Assembly: GCA_003541875.1 (NCBI GenBank)
Contig: DPLS01000378.1
Location: forward strand, 1-5,298
Direction: 5' to 3'
DNA length: 5,298 bases
From: Bacteroidota bacterium
GTDB taxonomy: Bacteria; Bacteroidota; Ignavibacteria; UBA10030; UBA6906
Shown here in pieces: positions 1 through 5,298 of the stretch; positions within the stretch are counted from its first letter, which is position 1, and every line of letters begins with the position of its first letter. Under the pieces are notes generated by a model that worked only from the letters and a program-made list of their open reading frames with translations, had not been told where the DNA came from and searched no databases. The position numbers and the translations under genes were made by a program.

Positions 1-2555
1 ACCCAGATTGACCCTGCTTGGGTTGAGGGTGGTCTGCCCGATCGCAATGCGAAACTGCCGGTAGCGTCGAACCGCAGCTCAAAGTCGCGATTGTTGTTCC
101 CACCGTTCAGTCCGCGTACCTGGTTGGTGGTTGAATCGACCGTGAGAATATCAAACGCCGGATTGCTGCTGTTGCGACCTAACACATTTGCACCGTTCGC
201 GTCCCTGAGAGTTCTCACTCCAGTCTGCGAATTCACAACATACATCTTGAACCCGCTCTCCGTCACGTTGTATGCGGAATCGACTGGCAAGTCAAGAAGT
301 CCGCCCGCAGTAGTCGGGTACGCCAATGCTGTACGGTTCGAGGTAAGTACTTTGCCGCTGGTCATATTCTTGAGCGACCATTTCGGAACCCCTCCCAGTT
401 CCACCGTGTCGATCCGAAGTCTGTATGTCGTTCCTTTCGTCAAATACGGATTGTACACAAGAGGAATCACGACCGCATTGCTCGTGCCAATGGCGTTACT
501 CACAGCAATCGTATCGCCAAAGAAGTACGGGAATCTATCTCCCGGCCTCGCCGTCTCCGGAATTACCGTTATCGTCGCTGGCTGGCTTTCGTACGTCTTT
601 GTCGGGTTCAGTGCGTCATAGCAATAGTTGTAGGCAGTGATGCCGTAGTAGTATCTCTGGCCCGGTACAAACGAAACTCCACCTACCGCATCTCTTTCCA
701 GGGTCACCGTGTAAGGGATACCGTTGTCAGAGCCGTACTGCACAGGCATGGTGATCGCCTCGCCCGTGATTGGGTCAACGACAGGCTGCCTGATTACGGT
801 AATCCCATTCCTGAGATCGTACTGGCCGATCAATATTGCTGATTCCAGGTCCCCTGAAGCATCGGGGAATTGATACAGCTTGTATCCTTCAAACCGATAG
901 TTGCCTATCACGACAACCGATTCTGTCCGCGCAATGCTTGCAGAATCGAGTCCCCAGTTGACCATTATCCTGGTACCGTCGAAACCATTTGAAAGGCCAA
1001 CGCCCGCAACTGAAGGCTTCTCGGGAGGGCCAGGTAGCTTGAACAGACTGTCGTATGCGGTCTGGACAAACTTGTCGTTGAATTTCATTGTCGAAATACT
1101 TTGTAGGTTGTTCGAGCCCAGCCCTGCAACAAGGGCGCTGACGAGCTCTTGCGTATCGCCAACCGCCATCGTGAACGGACCACTCGTTAGCAGAATACGA
1201 CGGTCACCTGGTGAATTATCGAGCCAACCGGTACCTGCAACGGGATCGCCGCTTACCCAGAACGGAGTTGGCTGATTAGTTGTCGGGTTGATTCTCATCG
1301 CGGGATCCGGCGGGCCTTGCGGCGTGGGAGGCAATCCGCGCAACATCTGATACCATTGGATGGCACCAAGGTAGGTGAATGGCGGGTCACTATACTGCTG
1401 GCCTGCCGCAAAGTACATCGCGGAGGTCATCGGGAGGTTGATAACCCCCGGCCCGCGCTTCTTCAGGTCGAAGATAGCGAAGTCCGCTGCATCATCAATG
1501 CCATTTCTGTTTCTGTCCTGACCGGCAAACCCCCGCACCATGGGTCCCTGCAGAAAATCGTAGCCAGCCGCAGGCGGAGGCAGGTTGAACAACGCGTAGT
1601 TTGCGTCAACAGGGCCGGAATTATACACATAGTTCATGCTCAACACCGTGTCACACGCGGCGTAGTCATCGCCGGAGTTCCCAAGGTCGGGATCAGACCA
1701 TTGGCAGAGATACATGTTCTCAACGGTTGCAGTCGCCGGTGTAGTGCTTGTCCCTTTGTAGATAAGCCTGAACTTCTTGAAAATAATATTCCCGAGAGGA
1801 TCTGTTCGCGCATATCCCCAGATCGTGACCTGCTCCTCCATCCCCGTCTCGGGGCAGAGCCATGGCTGAGGCTGACCAATATCGTTGCACACATACCAGA
1901 TCACCTGGTCCGCGCCTGCAACACCCGGCTCATCGACCGTCGGATTGTAGACGCCGTCGCCATCCTTGTCATAGTAGGGGGCGCCCTTGACAGCCGGCCA
2001 TTCCATCCAGTCCTTTTCGTACTGATCTCGCACTCTCTGCACATCCCCGTCGGTCACAGCGGAGAGAGCCTTGCTGTAGAGCTCTGATGCATCTCGTTTC
2101 GCATCGCTCGTGGACATCGTCTTGTAGTCTCTCCGTATTCTCCAGATGCGCACATCGGCGCTGCCCGGATCCTCGGCCCTCCCTGTACGAAATCCCAGAA
2201 TTGCGCCGGGCTTTGTCCCGTTTTCATAGCTCTGCCCGTTGACGCGAAGTTCAGGGGTTCGTCCATCATAGAACATCCCACCCCAAATAAGTCCCGCAGA
2301 ATAAATACACTGCGATGTTCCTCTGGGGTACGTGGTCCCGGAGTTTGTTGTATAAGGATTCCTCTCCTGCTCACCGTTCGATGAATACCAGGTAGAATAT
2401 CTATTGATATTCAGCAGGGTGGCAGTGGGAGTCCCCGTGGGTTTCAATAGAGAATTGGGGCTTCTTCCCTGAGTCCGTTGGTCTGCCCCCATGAACAAGA
2501 GGGCGCTGAGGGCAACCGCCAGGATAAGGGAACCGTTGAGAACGAGCTTCTTCAT
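1..2555 (-). CDS. Large exported multidomain protein, partial (3' end off window)
   Basis: The frame is open from ATG at 2555 to the left edge: 851 full codons, no stop, C-terminus missing. The start is supported by GGAG five bases upstream and by an immediate signal peptide (residues 1-24). Residues about 45-510 carry conserved blocks: NINRYSTWYSSNGE (49-62), VRDQYEKDWMEWPAVKGAPY (175-194), a DKDGDG calcium-loop-like motif (196-209), DQVIWYVCNDIG (216-227), WSDPDLG (286-292), PPPAAGYDFLQGP (326-338), a second loop (347-358) and GPFTMAVGDTQELV (459-472). Residues about 512-664 look fibronectin-III-like with YYYGITAYNY (635-644), and a further beta-rich module follows. From memory these blocks occur in large secreted proteins of Ignavibacteria, Calditrichaeota and Marinimicrobia, often with a T9SS sorting tail, which here would lie off the window. 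No catalytic motif is visible and no enzymatic function is claimed. Cell-surface or secreted location is inferred. It lies 46 bases behind the receptor gene. Confidence 0.9.
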   Translation of the reverse strand, partial: MKKLVLNGSLILAVALSALLFMGADQRTQGRSPNSLLKPTGTPTATLLNINRYSTWYSSNGEQERNPYTTNSGTTYPRGTSQCIYSAGLIWGGMFYDGRTPELRVNGQSYENGTKPGAILGFRTGRAEDPGSADVRIWRIRRDYKTMSTSDAKRDASELYSKALSAVTDGDVQRVRDQYEKDWMEWPAVKGAPYYDKDGDGVYNPTVDEPGVAGADQVIWYVCNDIGQPQPWLCPETGMEEQVTIWGYARTDPLGNIIFKKFRLIYKGTSTTPATATVENMYLCQWSDPDLGNSGDDYAACDTVLSMNYVYNSGPVDANYALFNLPPPAAGYDFLQGPMVRGFAGQDRNRNGIDDAADFAIFDLKKRGPGVINLPMTSAMYFAAGQQYSDPPFTYLGAIQWYQMLRGLPPTPQGPPDPAMRINPTTNQPTPFWVSGDPVAGTGWLDNSPGDRRILLTSGPFTMAVGDTQELVSALVAGLGSNNLQSISTMKFNDKFVQTAYDSLFKLPGPPEKPSVAGVGLSNGFDGTRIMVNWGLDSASIARTESVVVIGNYRFEGYKLYQFPDASGDLESAILIGQYDLRNGITVIRQPVVDPITGEAITMPVQYGSDNGIPYTVTLERDAVGGVSFVPGQRYYYGITAYNYCYDALNPTKTYESQPATITVIPETARPGDRFPYFFGDTIAVSNAIGTSNAVVIPLVYNPYLTKGTTYRLRIDTVELGGVPKWSLKNMTSGKVLTSNRTALAYPTTAGGLLDLPVDSAYNVTESGFKMYVVNSQTGVRTLRDANGANVLGRNSSNPAFDILTVDSTTNQVRGLNGGNNNRDFELRFDATGSFALRSGRPPSTQAGSIW
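3..551 (-). other. C-terminal beta-rich module of exported protein, cut by the window edge
   Basis: Residues 669-851 begin ARPGDRFPYFFGDTIAVSNA and include NPYLTKGTTYRLRIDTVE, VPKWSLKNMTSGKVL and LDLPVDSAYNVTESGFKMYV. Alternating hydrophobic strands rich in Thr, Ser and Asn suggest a beta-sandwich module. In relatives that I recall, a comparable 'DP..LTG..Y.V.F....W' module lies between the fn3-like region and the sorting tail. No helix-rich or catalytic segment is visible. What follows to the left is unknown. Confidence 0.45.
564..1022 (-). other. Fibronectin type III-like region of exported protein
   Basis: Residues about 512-664 start EKPSVAGVGLSNGFDGTRIM and continue VNWGLDSAS, then YRFEGYKLYQF, a long insert, and GQRYYYGITAYNYC before ESQPATITVIPE. 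A proline-rich entry, a 'V-W' B strand, the 'F-GY-LY' C strand, the 'G-YYYGITAYN' F strand and an 'ES-P-T-TV-P' exit are the usual landmarks of an fn3 fold, here enlarged to about 150 residues by an insertion. Such domains are spacers or binding modules in exported proteins. The domain assignment is by pattern only. Confidence 0.6.
1482..1517 (-). other. Calcium-loop-like motif 2 (DxNxNG) in exported protein
   Basis: Residues 347-358 read DRNRNGIDDAAD. Oxygen-bearing side chains at positions 1, 3, 5 and 12, with glycine at 6 and isoleucine at 8 shifted by one (Ile at 7), make it close to a dockerin or EF-hand loop. It follows the GYDFLQGP block directly. Metal binding is inferred, and the fit is looser than for the first loop. 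Confidence 0.5.
1929..1970 (-). other. Calcium-loop-like motif 1 (DxDxDG) in exported protein
   Basis: Residues 196-209 read DKDGDGVYNPTVDE. Aspartates at loop positions 1, 3 and 5, glycine at 6 and acidic residues at 13-14 resemble EF-hand, dockerin or thrombospondin type 3 calcium loops. The position is the same as in relatives I recall, where 'GAPY.D.DGDG.YNP..D.PG' precedes the block represented here by DQVIWYVCND. Calcium binding is inferred, not shown. Confidence 0.65.
2484..2555 (-). other. Sec signal peptide of the exported protein
   Basis: The protein begins MKKLVLNGSLILAVALSALL, a lysine-positive n-region followed by a hydrophobic core, then FMGA-DQ. The likely signal peptidase I cut is after Ala24 (Met-Gly-Ala before the cut), with polar sequence DQRTQG after it. 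There is no cysteine nearby, so it is not a lipoprotein signal. This argues against a SusD-type surface lipoprotein and for a secreted or T9SS-exported product. Confidence 0.85.
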
Positions 2556-2560
2556 ATTCA

Positions 2561-2564
2561 CTCC
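2561..2564 (-). promoter_or_regulatory. Shine-Dalgarno site deciding the start at 2555
   Basis: On the minus strand the sequence before the start reads GTGGAGTGAAT-ATG, putting GGAG five bases from the ATG at 2555. Another in-frame ATG lies seven codons upstream (2574..2576), but it has only TTCAACCAATC before it, with no purine-rich site. The downstream ATG also places the two lysines of the signal peptide at the very N-terminus. The 2555 start is therefore preferred. Confidence 0.75.
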
Positions 2565-2601
2565 ACTAAATTCCATGATTGGTTGAATACCTCATGCACG
2601 A

Positions 2602-5298
2602 TTAATATTCGATCTTCATACCGAAACGAATTTGGCGGGGGCTGCCCCACAGGTCATTCCCCGTGATATTGCGATAATGCTGACCGTCGACCAGATTGAT
2701 CGCCTGGTACATCGGAACATACTGAGGACCGAGTTCCTGCACAGCAGTGCCGCTAAGTCCGGGATCGCTCAGGTAGCCGTCGTCGGTAGCGTTCCCCGTC
2801 CTCCTGTAAACGTTTTGGACGTTTTTCGTGTCCAGGAGGTTCATGATATAGATGTAGAAGTTTGTGGAGAGTGGACCCATCTGCACGGTTTTGTCCACCC
2901 GCAGATCGATATTAAAGTTCCAGGGTGTTGTTGACGCGTTCACGTTTTCAACGGGGAACGACGATCGCTGGTCGTTCTCAATCAATGCACCGGTCTCGGG
3001 ACCCTGTTGTCCACCACTGCCCGTGGCAAGGGTGAAGGGATGGCCACTGTTAAACGTGAACAGAAGATTGAATCCAAGACGCTGGAGAACGGGTCCGCCG
3101 TCATCTTCGCCGAACCGATAGTCGATATTCATGGCACCTCGATGTGCCTGACTGAAGTCGAGCGGCGAAATGACTGTTGGGAATTGCGTGCCTTGCTCTG
3201 CAGCACCCACATACGAGTTGTTTGTGGAACCGGTGCCTTTGGCGTCAGCAAACGTGTAGTTGAACTGAGCCTGGATCCGGCTAATCCTCCGCAATCTGAT
3301 GGTCAACTCGAACCCTTTCGTCGTGGCAAAATCTCCGTTGACGAGAGTGTTGTACGCAGAAACTTGAGCAGTCGGATCGACTGTTTGCTTGATCACCTGG
3401 ATCTGGCCGCTGATGTCTCTATAGTAGGCCGTCATATCGAACGACGCATAGTCTGATATTTGTTGACTGAACCCTACTTCATAGGATGTCGTTCGTTCCG
3501 GATCCAAGTCAAAGCCCACCGGATTGGGGATGTAGTTCTGTCCTCCCCAATTGCGCGATTGTTCAGCCGTGCTCAAATACAGCTGATTGAGCGAGGGAGC
3601 CTGGATGAACTTTCCCCACTGCAGATGGAATACTGTCCGATCTGTCACAGGGAACGCCACACCCAGACGTGGACTGACGGCCTTGAAGGCCGGACGCTTC
3701 TCAATACCCGTAGCCTTGTACTCGAAGGTCGTCGGATCAACTGAAGGGTTTGTCGAACCTTCAACAGTGTTCGGAGTTGTCGGGTCATCGATAAACCTGA
3801 TGTCGTCGTTGTCCATGTAGTCGAATCTCAACCCTGCATTGACAACAAGGTCAGAGTACTCGAGCTTGTCCTGAGCATATGCCGACCAATAGACGGGCCT
3901 CTTTGGCCCGTCGACACTCTCGTCGTCATTGAGAGCGTTCCCATAAACATCATAGCCATAGTTGTTCACACGCGCGTTCCTGCGCACCTGGTAGTCGCGC
4001 TCGGCCGACGGGACACGTGCGAGGTCAGGGTTGTTGCGATACCACGTGAGCAACGAGCTCGGGTTGCCGAGAATTTGGTATGCCCGCACTTTGTATGTGT
4101 CATACGAACCCCCCACCTTCAACTCATGAATCGTACCTTCCTGCCATGTAAGGTCAGCCGACCCTCCCCATCGTTGCTGCTGATTCAGCTGGAATCCTGC
4201 CCGCCACGCACCCGGCCTGCGGAAGGGGAACCCGGCGAGGTTGTAATCGGAGGGACCAGTGGTGATGTTTTGGTACTGGTAGCCATACTGGGCATTGGCA
4301 ACGCTGTCCTGATACAAAAGGAAGTTGTCGCCGTGGTCCGGATCGTTTATTTTGTTCCTGTTGTCTGCATAGTTGAAGTTCACCTCATAGAGCAGATTTG
4401 ATGAAACGATATGGGTGAACTTCAAATTGCCAAGCACGTTGGTCGTCTGATTTATCGGGAGCCTGTTGAGCGCAAAGAGGTTGGCCACCGGCAGGGCGGT
4501 CCCCTGCTGTCTATTGTTCGTGTAGTTGCCGCTCACACGAACGATGATGGGATTGAAATCGAACGTCAACGTACCACTTGCGTTGTAACGGTTTCTCATC
4601 GAACCGGGGACGTTCCCCGATTGCATGTCCAGCGTGCGCACGGTATCGGTAGGTCTGTTTCTGTCGACAAGGTTCTCGAAATGGAAACCTTCCCAGAACC
4701 ACACCCTGAAGTCACGGTCAAACTGGTTCTCCCCTGCAAAGAAGAACGAGATCTTATCGCTAAAGAGCGGCCCGCTCAACGTTGCGACGTAGTTGCTATA
4801 GCCGTAGGAATATGTCCCCAACGCCTGGTTGTTCTGAGAGGTGAAGTTGTCGGTTTCTGCCTGCAATGAGAACTTGAAGTCCTTTGTGCCCGATCTCATG
4901 GTCTGCCGGACAATGCCTGAGTTGGCACCGCCGTATTGCGCAGTATATCCACCGGCCTGGACCTGGAGTTCCTCCAGGGCTTCGGGGATGACGGTTGTGG
5001 CATTTGTTCCGTCAAGAACATTGCGCGTGCTTGCGCCGTCGAGATAGTAGCCTACCTCTCCAAGTCGGCCACCGCGTATGTAGAGGTTCCCGTTCTGTTG
5101 CACAACGCCGGGGGCCAACACAACTGCCGCCTGGACACCGCGAACGGGGAGGCTCCTAATATCTTCGCCCGACGCAATGCGAGGGGTGTTCGTCGCATTC
5201 TTGTTCACCAGATCCCGCTCTCTCTGCACAACAATCTCGTCCATGACGACACCTTCGACGAGAGCATCCAAGAGGAAATCGGCCTCCGTCGTGAGGTC
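2602..5298 (-). CDS. TonB-dependent outer-membrane receptor, partial (5' end off window)
   Basis: Likely an outer-membrane active transporter powered by TonB-ExbB-ExbD; the substrate is not evident. 898 codons are visible, ending in TAA. The frame is open through the right edge, so the in-frame TTG at 5271 or ATG at 5244 is not credible as the start; the signal peptide and probably a carboxypeptidase-regulatory-like domain lie outside. Counting from the edge, residues 19-26 (MDEIVVQR) resemble a TonB box. Residues about 32-134 form the plug, with IRGGR, YYLDG, EALEELQVQAGGYTAQYGG and NSGIVRQTMRSGT. The rest alternates aromatic beta strands and loops as in a barrel, including SPRLGVAFPVTDRTVFHLQW (about 541-560) and YEVGFSQQISDYASFDMTAY (about 600-620). 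The chain ends RFGMKIEY, a final strand with C-terminal aromatic residue as expected for BAM-inserted proteins. I see no cysteine in it. The family is secure; a SusC-like role versus another substrate class is undecided. Confidence 0.93.
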   Translation of the reverse strand, partial: DLTTEADFLLDALVEGVVMDEIVVQRERDLVNKNATNTPRIASGEDIRSLPVRGVQAAVVLAPGVVQQNGNLYIRGGRLGEVGYYLDGASTRNVLDGTNATTVIPEALEELQVQAGGYTAQYGGANSGIVRQTMRSGTKDFKFSLQAETDNFTSQNNQALGTYSYGYSNYVATLSGPLFSDKISFFFAGENQFDRDFRVWFWEGFHFENLVDRNRPTDTVRTLDMQSGNVPGSMRNRYNASGTLTFDFNPIIVRVSGNYTNNRQQGTALPVANLFALNRLPINQTTNVLGNLKFTHIVSSNLLYEVNFNYADNRNKINDPDHGDNFLLYQDSVANAQYGYQYQNITTGPSDYNLAGFPFRRPGAWRAGFQLNQQQRWGGSADLTWQEGTIHELKVGGSYDTYKVRAYQILGNPSSLLTWYRNNPDLARVPSAERDYQVRRNARVNNYGYDVYGNALNDDESVDGPKRPVYWSAYAQDKLEYSDLVVNAGLRFDYMDNDDIRFIDDPTTPNTVEGSTNPSVDPTTFEYKATGIEKRPAFKAVSPRLGVAFPVTDRTVFHLQWGKFIQAPSLNQLYLSTAEQSRNWGGQNYIPNPVGFDLDPERTTSYEVGFSQQISDYASFDMTAYYRDISGQIQVIKQTVDPTAQVSAYNTLVNGDFATTKGFELTIRLRRISRIQAQFNYTFADAKGTGSTNNSYVGAAEQGTQFPTVISPLDFSQAHRGAMNIDYRFGEDDGGPVLQRLGFNLLFTFNSGHPFTLATGSGGQQGPETGALIENDQRSSFPVENVNASTTPWNFNIDLRVDKTVQMGPLSTNFYIYIMNLLDTKNVQNVYRRTGNATDDGYLSDPGLSGTAVQELGPQYVPMYQAINLVDGQHYRNITGNDLWGSPRQIRFGMKIEY
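4897..5205 (-). other. TonB receptor plug domain
   Basis: This segment encodes the globular plug that would fill the barrel lumen. Its visible landmarks are SGEDIRSLPVRGVQAAVVLA, NLYIRGGRLGEVGYYLDG and VIPEALEELQVQAGGYTAQY, followed by GGANSGIVRQTMRSGT. This order matches the plug of carboxypeptidase-regulatory-like TonB receptors of FCB-group bacteria. The segment just before it (5221..5244, MDEIVVQR) is the candidate TonB box that would contact TonB in the periplasm. The boundaries are estimated by eye. Confidence 0.8.

Noticed and set aside
91..621. Plus-strand open frame of 176 codons
   Set aside because: It lies wholly opposite the exported-protein gene, its low-complexity Ser/Val/Leu translation matches nothing I recognise, and no Shine-Dalgarno site is evident. 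It is treated as a shadow.
1317..2087. Plus-strand open frame of 256 codons
   Set aside because: It lies in the codon-mirrored frame exactly opposite the exported-protein gene, where complementary codons rarely make stops. Its translation is rich in Arg, His and Ile without a recognisable domain, while the minus strand carries conserved motifs over the same bases.
2054..2374. Minus-strand open frame of 106 codons (and 1640..1894)
   Set aside because: They are in a different frame from the exported-protein gene on the same strand, and their translations are Arg-rich with no recognisable motif.
2574..2576. Upstream in-frame ATG as the start of the exported protein
   Set aside because: It would add MEFSGVN before MKK, has no purine-rich ribosome site, and would put an acidic residue ahead of the signal peptide. 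The ATG at 2555 has GGAG at the right distance.
2574..2596. Small inverted repeat CATGA...TCATG in the gap between the genes
   Set aside because: It has only five base pairs with a 13-base loop, is AT-rich and has no following T-run, so it is not a credible terminator or operator.
3007..3456. Plus-strand open frame of 149 codons, with others at 4075..4401 and 4411..4869
   Set aside because: All overlap the receptor barrel on the opposite strand, and none has a domain or a plausible upstream signal. The receptor frame is convincing throughout.

Overview
Both real genes in this window lie on the minus strand, one behind the other, and both run off an edge. Reading in the direction of transcription (right to left), the window opens inside a large TonB-dependent outer-membrane receptor (2602..5298, N-terminus missing). 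A 46-base gap follows, and then a second, very long reading frame (1..2555) begins with a clear signal peptide and stays open to the left edge of the window, so its C-terminus is missing. I read that second frame codon by codon and found no stop in 851 codons. It is the least obvious content of the window because it has no stop codon here and several sizeable open frames lie opposite it on the plus strand.

The organism is probably a Gram-negative bacterium of the Fibrobacteres-Chlorobi-Bacteroidetes (FCB) group, most like the Ignavibacteria/Kapabacteria/Kryptonia/Calditrichaeota/Marinimicrobia environmental lineages. The receptor has the divergent 'IRGGR...YLDG' plug typical of those groups. 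The second protein has a motif series (WSDPDLG, PPPAAGYDFLQGP, GPFTMAVGDTQE, YYYGITAYNY) that I recall from large secreted proteins of those lineages, many of which end in a type IX secretion (T9SS) sorting tail. This placement rests on family recognition from memory, not on a search.

Layout: 2602..5298 receptor (end of an N-terminal domain, TonB-box-like segment, plug, barrel, terminal aromatic residue); 2556..2601 short intergenic gap with a Shine-Dalgarno site and no terminator; 1..2555 exported multidomain protein (signal peptide, conserved N-terminal module with two calcium-loop-like motifs, fibronectin-III-like region, start of a further beta-rich module). The spacing suggests co-transcription. 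An outer-membrane transporter followed by a large exported protein suggests a surface uptake or display pair, but the substrate cannot be read from the sequence. I see no RNA genes, mobile elements, CRISPR arrays or long repeats.
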